Source: Spirogloea muscicola (taxonomy: Eukaryota; Streptophyta; Zygnematophyceae; Spirogloeales; Spirogloeaceae). From it: a DNA stretch of 64,000 nt. A program made the position numbers and the translations under genes. The notes beneath the pieces were generated by a model. It was not told the origin of the DNA, searched no databases, and saw nothing but the letters and a program-made list of their open reading frames with translations. Where the stretch lies: positions 117,263-181,262 of the forward strand of contig WELB01000245.1 of NCBI GenBank assembly GCA_009602725.1, given 5' to 3'. Positions 11,602 through 22,959 of this stretch are shown one piece after another (the stretch's first letter is position 1; every line of letters begins with the position of its first letter).

Positions 11602-12566
11602 TCAACCCTCGAGAATGCCAAGGATGTCATCGTCGCGAAGTAGGACGTACCTGCGCAACGTGAGCAGCAGTGAGACTATCAGGATCTGCAGCTGCCAGCT
11701 TGACACAGCCGAGCCAACCACATTGCTAGCGGCTGCTTTGAGAAGCGGCGGCCCTCCAAGCTCTGGCTTTACTATAGAGGGGCTGCCATTGCCACCTCCA
11801 GAGCAGGCGATGCTGCTTGGCGTGAAGATGGGGCACTGGTTAGAGGTCCAACATCAACATTGAAATGATTGACTAACTAGTGTTTAACTACTTAGATGTT
11901 TAGTGAAGCTAAACAGTCACTAGTCTTTAAAACCAGAATTAGCAATTGTAAAGACAAAACCAGCAAGGCCTTATTGACACTGATGTTGAGCCAAACAAGA
12001 GCTAGAGGGGAAGTAGGAGGGAGAGAGGGAGGAAGAGCGGGCGTGGCTGCGCACTCCTTGTCCTCGAGCTTCACGGTGGTGCCGCCGTACTCGGGCAGCA
12101 GCACCGTGTCGCCCTCCTTCACGCTGACCGGCACGACGGCGTTGCCATCGCGCGACCGCCCGCCAGGCCCCGTGGCGATGACGCGCCCCGCATTCAACTG
12201 AGGCAAGGTGGTGGAGGACATCCATCAATCTCCACTATATTGCAAGACACGCTGCTTCACAGCCAGGATGGCCAGCTGACTTCTGGCCAAGGCAGCCATG
12301 AGGAGCTTCGCCAGCTCCTTCGAGCTCGGCGGTCGGGCACACGAGGCAGTCCGCAGTCCGAGAGGCGACGCCCAAAGGGTTTATGGCAACCTCTGCGCTG
12401 CTGTGAAGTGGGTGAAGGTCCCTGGCGCTGCCTGCTGCTCACCCACCTTGCTGGAAGTGGCGGACTCGGGCAGGAGGACGCCGCCGACGGACTTGGATGC
12501 CGGCACGATCTTCTCGACCAGCACACGGTCCAGCAGCGGCTTGAGCCGCCTGCCGACGGCGGCCAT
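11602..12566 (-). CDS. CPN10: 10-kDa chaperonin (GroES/HSP10), mitochondrial type
   Basis: Exons read 12566-12447, 12197-12055 and 11650-11602, giving 103 residues, the normal length of a single-domain Cpn10. It starts MAAVGRRLKPLLDRVLV. The mobile loop contacting the Cpn60 ring is visible as SKSVGGVLLPES, followed by GRVIATGPG, VKEGDTVLLPEYGGT and the C-terminal RDDDILGILEG. The last exon is only 49 nt and was found by completing the family's C-terminus across intron 2 (donor after 12055, acceptor before 11650). The protein caps the Cpn60 barrel so that substrate proteins can fold. There is one Cpn10 domain, unlike the double-domain plastid Cpn20, and no cleavable presequence, as usual for mitochondrial Cpn10. 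The gene is divergent from the S-adenosylmethionine synthetase gene. Confidence 0.95.
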
Positions 12567-13616
12567 CGCGGGGCCGCCACGGGCGAGAGCTGGGCGACGG
12601 CAGGAAGGTGGGCGCCGCTGTCCACAGCAGCTGGCGTAAACCCAGTCCTGAGGAAGGAGGGGGCGCCACCCGAGGGCGCTGAGCTGAGCTTCGGGAGGAG
12701 GCAGGCCGAGCTGAGCTGCGCGCGAGAGGTGGGGAGGGAAGGAATGCGGCTGCTGACATCTAAAGAGCGGCTGTAAAGCCCAGCCAGGTGCATTAAAACA
12801 GGACTTACTTATTATGTATTTATTCATCTTATTATCTGGTTTGTTATTGATTAAGGGCAGCCACATGCTTGCCACACAGGGCGCACCGTAGCTCCCCCCA
12901 GTAAGCAATAAGGACTTTCGTTCATGCTTTTCTTTCTGGCCGATCACAGCCATCGCCCGCTACCGGGGGAGTCATTTTTCTCAATGTATCAACTGAGCTG
13001 AGGTGAGGAAGAGCAACCCCGCAAGAAGCTTCGGGAAGGGGGGGGCGGGGGGGATGGGGGGGGCTTAAACCCCGAAGCCCTCATCGTCAACGACAATCCG
13101 ACGAGACCTTCTCCCCCCGACGTCACGACCCGGTCGACAGAAGGCCAACGCAACGACCGCGGAAGCGTCGGCCCGCCGTCGCTCCATGGTGCATCGTCAC
13201 CCAGATCGGCGGCCTCAAGATGGGCCGATCGAACGGTCAGCGGGGCGCGGCAAACGACCCCTGCGCACGGCACGCCGTCCGATACGACGGGGCGCCCCCC
13301 GCCGCCCGATTGAGGGGGCCCATCGGGGCGGCCGTTTGCCCGCCTTCGTAACGGGCGGCTTTTCCCCTCCCTCCCCCACAAAGGACATTGATGATATGTC
13401 TGACGTTACCAGTGATGGCGAGAGGGCGTCGCTTCGCGAGGCACCCCTCCCTCCCCACCCCTTGAGCGGCCCGGGCCAGAGCCCCTGTCCCACATTCAAG
13501 CCGCCGCTCCCGCCGTCAGTCCCCGCCGCCGCCGCCGCCGCCGCCGCCGCCATCGCCGCCGCTGCCGCCGCCGCCGCCGCCCCTGCCGCCGCCCCATCGG
13601 TCGCGGCCTTGCCACC
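12567..13616. promoter_or_regulatory. Divergent intergenic region between CPN10 and SAM synthetase
   Basis: About 1 kb separates the two start codons, so both promoters must lie here unless the genes have upstream non-coding exons. It includes a G-rich run near 13035-13065 and a strongly GC-rich part toward the synthetase start. No TATA-like element is convincing at either end. Confidence 0.5.
13523..13593 (+). repeat. (GCC)n tract in the SAM synthetase leader
   Basis: Repeated GCC triplets end about 24 nt upstream of the start codon and are probably transcribed as 5' leader. Similar runs occur near or in the PRMT1, sigma-factor and repeat regions. Confidence 0.85.
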
Positions 13617-16312
13617 ATGACGGCCTCGTTCCTCTTCACGTCCGAGTCGGTGAACGAGGGCCACCCAGACAAGCTCTGCGACCAGGTGCTCAGCCGGCCT
13701 GCAGTAGTGCTCAAACTAGCGCGGCGTGCGTGGGTCGTCGCGTCGCCTTCGATAGTGGCGCTCACGGCGTCCACGCTCGTCGAGCTCGCTTCGTGTCTGC
13801 GCGCGTCTGGCAAGTGTGATCGTCTGCAGGTGCGGCAAAATTCATGAGGCATTCGGCAATCCAGGTCCCGTGTCTCATCACAACCCGCTTTCCGCCTGCA
13901 GGTCTCCGATGCCGTGCTGGATGCGTGCCTGGAGCAAGATCCTGACAGCAAGGTCGCCTGCGAAACGTGCACAAAGACAGGAATGGTCATGATCTTCGGA
14001 GAGATCACCACAAAGGCCAAGGTGGACTTTGAGAAGATCGTCCGCGACACATGCAGGGGCATCGGTTTCACGTCCGAGGAGGTCGGCCTGGATGCTGATA
14101 CCTGCAAAGTGAGAGCCCCTGCTCCCTAGACAGCATGGGCTGACCTGCATAACCTATTTCACAGGAGCTTACGGGTAGCTCATAAGAGTACCGCTTACCA
14201 CTTGCACAAATATGCAGCACTTCCACCGATTATGGTATTAGTGACTGATGCTCTCGTGAGGCTGCATTTGGAGAACGATAGGCGCTGCTCGTGATGACTT
14301 CATTTGTGTACTCAATGTGCCAGTAAAGTTGAACTTAAATGTGGCAGGTGCTTGTCAACATTGAGCAGCAGAGTCCAGATATTGGCCAGGGTGTCCATGG
14401 CATGGGAACAAAGGCGCCTGAGGATATTGGAGCTGGTGATCAGGGTCACATGTTCGGATACGCGACTGACGAGACGGAGGAGCTCATGCCTCTCACCCAC
14501 ATGTTGGCCACTCAACTCGGCGCAAAGCTTACTGAGGTTCGCAAGAATGGGACCTGCAGGTACTTGACTCTGCATGCTGTTCAAGCACACTATTGTCACT
14601 GCCTGGTCCCAGAGCCTTCTTCTCTTGATCAGGCTCCTCCTTGTGTGCGACAGTCTTGCACCTCTTTACTAGGACTGACTGCCTGACTTTTAGGCAGCAG
14701 TTTCTGTGACGTGCTATATGATGACCATAGCTCTGCAGTAGTGGACTAGCACAGATGAGGCAGTATCACTTGGGCACTCTGTCACGATGACCAATGAGCT
14801 TCATCCTTACCCAACGAATTACAAGTCCTTAATGTCTAAGGTCTGAGGTTAGGGTGGACTCTATGCAGCTGGTTGAGACCAGACGGCAAGACTCAGGTGA
14901 CGGTGGAGTACAAGAATGAGGGAGGTGCTATGGTACCCCAGAGAGTACACACTGTCCTCATCTCCACGCAGGTACCATTCCTTCTAGCAGCAAGCCCAGG
15001 AAACTCACACACTGTTTTTGCGCCTTGAAAATTGCATGTGGCAAACTCTTGGCCATTCTGTCCTGAGGAGTTGCACAAGTTCAGACTTGTGCTGCTCAGG
15101 AGATATATTGACTTATTTGTTTTTAATTTGTTGCATCTCACGACCAGTAGAAATGCACTTGCCTGACCCTTCCATGACAACTTCTGACTACACGTTTGGC
15201 TCCACAACAGCACGATGAGACAGTAACCAACGATCAGATTGCTGCCGACCTGCGCGAACATGTGATAAAGCCTGTCATCCCTGCTAAGTATCTGGACGAC
15301 AAGACTGTTTACCATCTGAACCCCTCTGGGCGCTTTGTCATTGGTGGACCTCACGGAGATGCTGGTCTCACTGGTCGCAAGGTTTGTGTCTCATCTCTGC
15401 ATCCCCTTGTTGATAATTCATTTGTGTCCTATGTAATATTATGATATACAGCCAAGTATTATTTTGCAGCTCCACCAAAGACTAGTACGTCAATCAATAT
15501 CCAGCACCCTGCAGATATGCAATAGACTTTTTAGACTTAAGTTCCTGACATTTGAAACGTAGTGCAGCAGATAGCAGGGCTTGTGTGATGTGTCTAACCT
15601 CAACATTAACCATCATCTATACACAGATCATTATCGATACGTACGGTGGTTGGGGTGCTCATGGAGGTGGCGCTTTCTCTGGCAAGGACCCCACGAAGGT
15701 TGACCGTTCTGGAGCTTACATTGTCCGTCAAGCAGCGAAGAGCATTGTCGCTGACGGGCTTGCTCGTCGAGCAATTGTTCAGGTGAGATAAGCAGTATAT
15801 CACAAAGCTCTGGTGACGATCCACTCAACCTCAGTCTTCATGATGTTTTCTTTCCTGTTTGCCTCCTCAATTACTATGAAGTATCGTAGTCAAACTGACA
15901 AGGGCACACATGTTCTGACCAGGTCTCCTATGCTATTGGCGTGCCTGAGCCACTATCTATCTTCGTGGACACCTATGGAACTGGAAAAATTAGCGATGAA
16001 GAGATCCTTGAGCTCGTGAAGGCCAACTTTGACTTCAGGCCGGGCATGATCTCAAACAAGCTTGACCTCAAGCGAGGAGGCAATAGGAGGTGAGATCAAT
16101 CAATCAATCAAAATCAAGGTTTTCATGAACTACTGCCCTGATTGAGCATTATATCCCCTTGTGCATGAAAAGCTGGCTTGTCACTGACAGGCCACTTGCG
16201 GCATATTCCAATCAGGTACCAGAAGACTGCTGCTTATGGTCACTTCGGCCGCAACGACCCTGACTTCACATGGGAGACAGTGGTCCCGCTGAACGCAAAG
16301 ACCTCTTCTTAG
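13617..16312 (+). CDS. SAMS: S-adenosylmethionine synthetase (methionine adenosyltransferase)
   Basis: Eight exons: 13617-13685, 13902-14108, 14348-14559, 14869-14971, 15211-15381, 15627-15782, 15923-16089 and 16216-16312. They give 393 residues, the length of the plant enzyme. The enzyme makes S-adenosylmethionine, the main methyl donor, from methionine and ATP in the cytosol. Visible motifs are GHPDK near the N-terminus (ATP and methionine site), [15 protein letters not shown], the glycine-rich loop [16 protein letters not shown], and the C-terminal [15 protein letters not shown]. All exon phases close, and the start [19 protein letters not shown] fits the family. By eye the sequence is very close to land-plant SAM synthetases throughout. 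The product supplies methyl groups for enzymes such as the PRMT1 encoded at 35-38 kb, though there is no linkage logic. Confidence 0.97.
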
Positions 16313-16845
16313 TAGTACCAGTTTTAGGTGACACTTTACGACAGCTTACTTTGATTTTAGACAAAGGCTCTCTTCCAAGTACCTTCTGAAAGCCCTCTCA
16401 TGTAGCCAAGATTGTCACTTCTTGCAGCCAAGCTTGATATAAAGTGCTTCCCCCACCACCTAATGAACTCCTTCTCCTTGATATCCCGGACGTCATTCAG
16501 TCCCAATGCAGTGGCCCAATGTAGCCCTGGCAAAGGGATGACGACTGATAAGTCATTTTTTGTTTGTGCTTGCTCGAGAAGCCAATATGATTCCTTGTCT
16601 AGTACCGTGGTCCTGTGGCAGCACTTCTTAGAGGTTGTCATCCTTGCCTTGCAGCTCTGGCAGTATTTGACCAGGCTCTTTACTCCTGCACACGCTCTAC
16701 TACAACACACGACCACCTTGACGGTTGGAGCCCTTCCAAGCTCCCAGTATTAAACATGTCCTGCACGTAGACTCAAAACACTGGACCACTGCTGGCACAA
16801 GAACTTCTGGAGTGTAGGTGCCAAGGCCTAGGAAGGAAAGGTTTT
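16313..16845. other. Gene-free interval downstream of SAM synthetase
   Basis: I see no supported exon. A 119-codon open stretch on the minus strand (16716-16357) has no recognisable domain and is probably fortuitous. Confidence 0.5.
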
Positions 16846-17105
16846 CGTGTATTTGAAAGAAATGAAGGCCAATATGGCCAAGTACAAAGGCAAGCACACC
16901 TGGTTGTTGAGTATGACATACATAACCCACTGCAGATTGACCCGCTCAGTAATCACGGGTCAATACATGAAGGTCGCTAACCGATGCCTAAATACCAGGT
17001 GGCAGAGTCGAAGCCCTTCTGCTACCAACCACAGCTCGCCCAGCTTTCTGGTGCAAAGCGTGAGCCTGAGCATGCTGCAAACTCGACACTTGTCGTCAAC
17101 AAGAA
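16846..17105 (-). mobile_element. Dispersed element copy: reading-frame tail plus GGCC(A)TTTGGCC 3' block
   Basis: Read on the minus strand, the copy contains a GSRRAS-like stretch, then SDLHVLTRDY and a stop. About 50 nt later comes a block related to TTTGGCCTTCGTTTGTTTC and then an AATACACG-like end. The same order is found at 22310-22570 (-) and 57165-57375 (+). Three collinear copies of about 210-260 bp define one repeat family. Confidence 0.8.
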
Positions 17106-18570
17106 TGACAGTTGTGCAGCGATGGGGAGGGGTGGGGCGATTAGTACAGGAGCCACCCTAGCTCAACCTCTCCCTTCGCTTTTACCTCTTCTATTTTATT
17201 TTCTTGCGCCTGCGTGGTGGTCGCTAAGTAATGGCTGAGCTGCTCCTCGCCTTCGCTGCCCCAAGCAGCCCATTGGCCTTCTTGACTGGCACTTACAGCA
17301 ACGACCCTGTCTCAAGGGTCTGCAGATCACCCTCGGCCCATCTGTGTGCTCAACTGGCTGGCTGCCACAGCCACCATGTAAGACTGGCCACCACTGTCAT
17401 CAAAAGTTAAAGTCAGGCTGTGCATGGCTTGCGGTGCTCATAGGAAAGGCATGAGCTGGCTTTCTGACTCGTGCGCACATTACTGGCCTCCACCAGCCTG
17501 TGACATTGGTGGGACGCACCAACAGCCAGCTACTCACTGTGAGCTGGTGATGATGTCGCTCCCCCAAGCTCCAGCAGAGGAGCCTGTGCTCCCCCTGAAG
17601 GTTATGTAGGTCTTAAGATGTGCTTGCCTTTGTACTATTAGCCGTTTGGCCTTCGTTTGTTTCAAACACACTAAAATTCTCCCTGAATGACAAGGGGCAC
17701 AAGGAGTGGGGCAAAGCTCTTATTTTATCATGTTCCAGTCCGTAGCAATTGTACTTCTATTGGTGGGAGCTGAAGCTACAAATCTGAAGACAGACTTTTA
17801 AGGGCTTTGCTTTGTGTATGCAGATAAGTAACACTTCCTTCGCCGTCTGCATGAACACCAGGACACAGCTATTCAAAAGTAAAGGCGATGACTGTGATTG
17901 AAAGAAAGTGGCTCTTCCAAAGGGGGCGAGGGCTGTGAAAAGCCAGCTCGCAAGAATTGAGCTTTCCCGAAGAGCTCTTTCCGCGTATGTTTAGCGTTTT
18001 CCCTGGCCACTTCGAACAATGTGCATATTTTTTACTGGGCTGGCCTCTCCCACCCACCGCCCTTTCCTGGAAGCGTCTTTTCCTCCAAAGAGGAACAGCT
18101 CTTCCAATTTACGGCAGAGGCTGTGAAAGGCCAGCCCAAAGGAAGTTCTGAGCTGGCCCTTCACGACCACCTCCATCCTTCAAGAGCAATGTTCAAAGCT
18201 CTCTTTAACAACAGTAATCCGAAGGCCTAGAGATATTTTCTAGTGGCCTTAGCGTAAGAAGGACCCTGATATTTCTCAAATATAGGCAAGCCCCGGAACG
18301 TGCTGTCGACCAGCGCCCAACGAGACCTCTTGGTCCTCTCAGCCGCTGCTTATCATTGAAGCCAAACCTGCCTCCTCTGCAAGGAGGCAGCTTTTGCTTT
18401 TGCCTCCATTTGCTGTAGTGTCTTGCATAGCTGTGTTGTTTTGGCGCCTTTCGGTTTTGGCGCCTTCCGGCCCTTTGGACCTAGTTCATTCTTGGGCTGG
18501 CCTCTCAGCCAATGCCGTAAATTGGCAGAGCTGTTCTTCTTTCTTCAAAGAGTCTTCCTGCCTTCCCGGA

Positions 18571-18793
18571 GAGCAAGCGCGGCCAGATTGACTGGTGGCT
18601 GGGAGAGGCCAGCCCAAAAGAATGGACAAGGTCCGAAGGAGTCGGAGTGCTAAGGACTGAGGGGAGGAGCACCCCGTGGACGCACCCCCCCGGGGAGAAA
18701 CTCTCAGTCCTTAGCACTCCGACTCCTTCAGACCTTGTCCATTCTTTTGGGCTGGCCTCTCCCAGCCACCAGTTAATCTGGCCGCGCTTGCTC
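18571..18793. repeat. 91-bp-arm foldback (inverted repeat)
   Basis: The left arm 18571-18661 and right arm 18703-18793 are reverse complements with about two mismatches and no gap, separated by a 41-nt GC-rich spacer. The arm is the GCGCGGCCAGATT...GTGCTAAGGA module found singly at about 21247, 25590, 52910 and 53935. Confidence 0.93.
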
Positions 18794-19740
18794 CCGGGGA
18801 GAAACAGCTCCTTCAATCTACGTCAATGGCTGTGAATGTCTGACCAACATCAAATCCTTCTGTGGGCCTGGCGCCGGGCATGAAGAATGAGTGTGTATTA
18901 AGAGATGGAGGGCCTGTGTGGCCAAGTACAAGGCAAGCACGCCGGGCACGAAGAAGAGAGAAGTGCTCTCCGAGCGTAAAGCAGTGGCTGTAAGAGACGA
19001 GAGAGAGAGAATGACTCTTCTGTGAAGAAGGCGCGCGGTGCGCATGAAATTGAAAGGAGGCAATTCTAGCCTTACAAATGTCCTGGTGACGGGGTAATGA
19101 GCTGGCTAAGGGGGACACTAATATCCGCGAGTGAGCACATGCATATCCGACAAGCTAAGCCGAGGAGCCAGACCACCACCACGGAAGCCATTAGCCTGGC
19201 CTGATGCACGCCCAGCACGCTGGTGTAAACCTCTCTCTTACTTGGCCATCTGGCCTTCGTTTGTTTCTAATACACGAAAATTCTCTGTGAGAGGTCAGCC
19301 AATAGAAATTTTTCGTGTAATTTAAACAAAGCCTAGAGAGAGAAGGCGCGCGGTGCGCATGAAATTAAAAGGGAGGCCAAATCTAGCCTTACAAATGTGC
19401 CGTTTATGGTGAGAGAGAAAGACTCTCACAGCCACCGCCCTCTCTGCCTCCTAGCTATTCTGATTTGCAACTACTGACTAGAGGTTACTAAGAGTTCCCT
19501 TGCTGCCGTCTTAGCACTTAGCACCTTGCTTTCTGCGCCATCCGGCTCCTTCAGACCTTGTCAATTCCTTCGTTTTTTCCTTTTTGTTCTTTCAAGCGCG
19601 GCCAGATTAAATGGTGGCTGGGAGAGGCCAGCCAAACGAATGGACAAGGTCTGAAGGAGCCGGAGTGCTAAGGACTGAGACAAAAGCGAAAAGGAACCAA
19701 TAGATTCCGTTTGACCGCAGAAGCAGTCTCCTACTCCGCA

Positions 19741-19810
19741 CGCCGCCGCCGCCGCCGCCGCCGCTCCCGCCGCCGCCGCAGCCGCCGCCGCCATTGTCGC
19801 CGCCGCCGCT
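19741..19810. repeat. (GCC)n microsatellite inserted between two opposed repeat arms
   Basis: GCC triplets with few interruptions lie between a forward module (19597-19680) and an inverted, diverged partial module (about 19828-19868). The arrangement resembles the 18571-18793 foldback, interrupted by the triplet run. Confidence 0.85.
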
Positions 19811-20244
19811 GGAGTGCTAAGGACACGTGGGCTGACCTCTCACAGCCACCAGTCAATCTGGCCGCGCCTCCTCTCCTGCGTGCACCTGCGTGCAGGCAGA
19901 GCCCTCGCTGCTGCCTCTGGCTCTGGCCAGGGGACCCGCTTCTAGGAACCCAGTCTCTCTGACCTGAGGCTTGCTTAGCAGGGGTTACTGAGTGCTTCGT
20001 AGCTGCTTCGTTTCTTTTTTGTGCTTGATGTTCTTCGTACTTCCCCTGGCCCCTTCTCGTCCTTTGTTCATTCTTTTGTGGGCTGGCTATTTCCAGCCCC
20101 TATCCTCAATGGGCGAGCCCTTCATATCCTGGAAGCGTCAGTTTCTTCTTCGAGTGGAGGGCGATGGCTGTGATTGGCCGGCCCAGGAAGAAAAGGAAAG
20201 CACGGCCCAGTTGACTTGTGGGTGTGAGAGGCCAACATGAGATA

Positions 20245-20640
20245 GTAAGAGATGACGGTGGATCCCCTATATTTATGAGGACTCTATAATAGAGATGGTG
20301 TAGTTGTACTATGCGTATCGATGCTCGATAAGAGCAGTCACATCTTTGACATGAATGGTAAGATAGGCGTATGCTTGAGATAAGTGAGACTGTAAACAAG
20401 AACGGCAAGATAACCAGATCTTATTAGAGTGACGCAAGCGTATATGCGCAAGATATTGCGGGGCCCTTGCAAAAGAGCTATACGGAGACTAGTGATGGTG
20501 ATCCTTCCTTGAGATAAGCACAGCTGACGACATCCCTAATTATACGAGTAAGTGGACATCTGAGCACAGAGATGCAACGAAGATATCTTTCGTAAATGCT
20601 GCTGACGTAGAAGATATAATACACACCCCAAAAGCAGGCG
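20245..20640. other. AT-richer unique insertion within repeat field 1
   Basis: About 400 bp differ sharply in composition from the flanking GC-rich modules and share none of their motifs. They carry short repeated words such as TTGAGATAAG (about 20372 and 20510). I recognise no gene. It may be a solo fragment of another mobile element or ancestral DNA left between insertions. Confidence 0.45.
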
Positions 20641-20659
20641 CCAGATTGACTGGTTGGCT

Positions 20660-20720
20660 GGTGCCTCCTTCCCTGCAGCGAGCTACTCCGACCTGATGTT
20701 GCTCGCTCGCGGGTACTGAG
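20660..20720 (+). mobile_element. Dispersed element tail copy
   Basis: It encodes SYSDLMLLARGY and stop, one change from the copies ending at 53693 and 58170. About 80 nt on lies GGACAATGTCCATTC and a GGGCTGGC...GCTAGCCCC hairpin, in the order seen in those copies. Confidence 0.75.
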
Positions 20721-21550
20721 CTTCCCTCTGCATCGTCTTGTAATTTGTAGTTTTGAGGTGTAGTCCTTTTTCGGCACCTCTTTCTTTGGCTTTTGGACAA
20801 TGTCCATTCTTTTTGGGCTGGCTTTGCTAGCCCCTCTTCTCTGTGGGCGAGCACTTTCTTCTGTGAGAAGAAGTGGCACTCGCAAGGGGGGCAAGGGCTG
20901 TGAAACGCTAGCCCGAAAAGAATTGACAAAGGTTCGAAGGGGCCAAGAGGAGAAGGGCTCGCCCATTGAGGATAGGGGCTGGAAAAAGCCAGCCCAGAAA
21001 AGGATGAACAAAGGACGAGAAGGGGCCAGGGGAAGTACGAAGAACAACAAGCACAGAAAAGAAACGAAGCAGCTACGAAGCACTCAGTAACCCCTGCTAA
21101 GCAGCCTCAGGTCAGAGAGACTGGGTAACGCTGAGCAGCTACGAAGGGGCCTGAAGAAGCTATGGCAGAACGGGGGGAGGATGGACCACTCAGTACTTAC
21201 GAGTGAGGAGCCTCACATCCGACAGACTAGCTGCTGGAAAGAAGCAAGCGCGGCCAGATTAACTGGTTGCTGGGAGAGGCCATCCCAAAGGAATGGACAA
21301 GGAAACCTTCTGTGAGAGGCCTGTCCAAAGAAGAAAGTGCTCGCCCATAGAGAAGAGGGGCTGGCAATGCCAGCCCGAAAAGAGTGAGAGAAAGGCGCGC
21401 GGTGCGCATGAAATTGAAAGGGAGGCCAATGCTAGCCTTACAAATGTCCTAAAGAAAAGAATATCCAAAGCTAAAGAAAGAGGTGCCGAAAAAGGACTAT
21501 ACCTCAACGAGAGAGAAGGCCAGCCCAAAGAGAAGGGGCACTCCCAATAG

Positions 21551-21998
21551 AAGAAGTGGCTCTCCCAATGGGGGCAAGGGCTGTGAGAAGCCAGCCCGAA
21601 AAGAATTGACAAGGTTCGAAGGGGCCAAACTACGAGCTAAGCAGCGACTGCGGGGCCTGAAGAAGAAGTGGCTCTCCCAATGGGGGCAAGGGCTGTGAGA
21701 AGCCAGCCCGAAAAGAATTGACAAGGTTCGAAGGGGCCAAACTACGAGCTAAGCAGCGACTGCGGGGCCTGAAGAAGAAGTGGCTCTCCCAATGGGGGCA
21801 AGGGCTGTGAGAAGCCAGCCCGAAAAGAATTGACAAGGTTCGAAGGGGCCAAACTACGAGCTAAGCAGCGACTGCGGGGCCTGAAGAAGAAGTGGCTCTC
21901 CCAATGGGGGCAAGGGCTGTGAGAAGCCAGCCCGAAAAGAATTGACAAGGTTCGAAGGGGCCAAACTACGAGCTAAGCAGCGACTGCGGGGCCTGAAG
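21551..21998. repeat. 112-bp tandem array, four near-perfect copies
   Basis: The word AAGTGGCTCTCCC recurs at 21554, 21666, 21778 and 21890, and the intervening sequence is essentially identical. Each unit contains one GGCTGTGAGAAGCCAGCC hairpin and GAATTGACAAGGTTCGAA. Single diverged units lie at about 22195 and 52990. Confidence 0.95.
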
Positions 21999-22309
21999 AG
22001 GCTATGGCAGAACGGGGGAGGATGGACCACTTAGTAGTTACGAGTGAGGAGCCTCACATCCGAAGGCATGCCTTACAAATGTCCTAAAGAAAAGAATGGA
22101 CAATATCCAAAGCTAAAGAAAGAGGTGCCGAAAATGGACTATACCTCAACGAGAGAGAAGGCCAGCCCAAAGAGAAGGGGCACTCCCAATAGAAGAAGTG
22201 GCTCTCCCAATGGGGGCAAGGGCTGTGAAAAGCCAGCCCGAAATAGAATTGACAAAGGTTCGAAGGGACCAATTGAGGGAGGGGCCTAAGAAGCGCTAAG
22301 CAGCTACGA

Positions 22310-22570
22310 AAAATTTCGTGTATTTGAAACAACGAAGGCCAAATGGCCAAGTACAAAGGCAAGCACATCTTAAGACCTACATAATCTACAGTAGACTGAC
22401 CCGCTCAGTAACCACAGGTCAAAACATAAAGGTCGCTAACCGATGCCTGGATACTAGATGGCAGATACGAAGTCCCTTCTGCCACCAACTAGAGCTCGCC
22501 CAGCTTTCTGGTGCAAAGCATTAGCCTGAGCACGCTGCAAACAGCCCGAAACTCGTCGTCGCAACAACGA
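22310..22570 (-). mobile_element. Dispersed element copy, homologous to 16846-17105
   Basis: On the minus strand it reads SDLYVLTCGY and stop after a frame-shifted GGRR-like stretch. The TTTGGCCTTCGTTG-type block follows downstream in that orientation. Much of its length aligns by eye with 16846-17105 and, inverted, with 57165-57375. Confidence 0.8.
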
Positions 22571-22959
22571 CAGATAAGCAGCTGGCAAGCCCATCTCAGC
22601 CGGGAACATATCTGCATGTCGTGTGTAGCCTAGATTGGCTATATTTTGAAGGAGAGTAAGGGAAAGCTACGAAGGGGCCAGAAGATGCTATGTCAGAACG
22701 AAGGCCAGCCCAAAGGAATGGACAAGGTCTGAAGGAGCCGGAAAGGAAGGGGCGCGGTGCGCATGAAATTGAAAGGGAGGCCAATTCTAGCCTTATAAAT
22801 GTGCTGTTAACTGGGAAATGAGCTGGCTAATGGGGACACAAAATATCCCCGAGTAAGTAATATCCCCGGGAAAAAGAACGATGGAAGGGTCAGCTTGGAG
22901 AATCGTCGGCATTGGTCGAAACCGGCCCCTCCCCCTGTGCTCCAGCTCCAGCTGCCGCC

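Larger units (their letters stand above)
16846..22880. repeat. Repeat field 1: nested and inverted copies of the dispersed family
   Basis: Almost the whole interval is built from a few modules in both orientations. They are the reading-frame tail ending in a TRGY-like motif plus stop, hairpins of the form GGGCTGGC...GCCAGCCC, a block starting at GCGCGGCCAGATT, and the TTTGGCCTTCGTTTGTTTC block. Tail copies lie at about 16925-17020 (-), 19095-19200 (-), 19455-19488 (+), 19875-19990 (+), 20660-20720 (+), 21080-21120 (-), 21190-21225 (-), 22028-22065 (-), 22400-22500 (-) and 22830-22860 (-, broken). I see no host gene inside. The 17240-17630 part is not obviously repetitive and remains unexplained. 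Confidence 0.85.

Noticed and set aside
11584-11642. Plus-strand frame ending STLENAKDVIVAK and stop
   Set aside because: It is the antisense of the last chaperonin exon, whose minus-strand reading RDDDILGILEG matches the Cpn10 C-terminus exactly.
16357-16716. 119-codon minus-strand frame downstream of SAM synthetase
   Set aside because: No family signature and no splice partners; most likely chance opening in the 3' flank.
21551-21998. CRISPR-like array
   Set aside because: Units are contiguous and near-identical with no unique spacers, and the context is eukaryotic.
20478-22368. Several 60-200 codon frames containing SILFGLASHSPCPHWES-like strings
   Set aside because: They are translations of the hairpin and tandem modules on the non-coding strand; periodicity comes from the 112-bp DNA repeat and frames break between copies.
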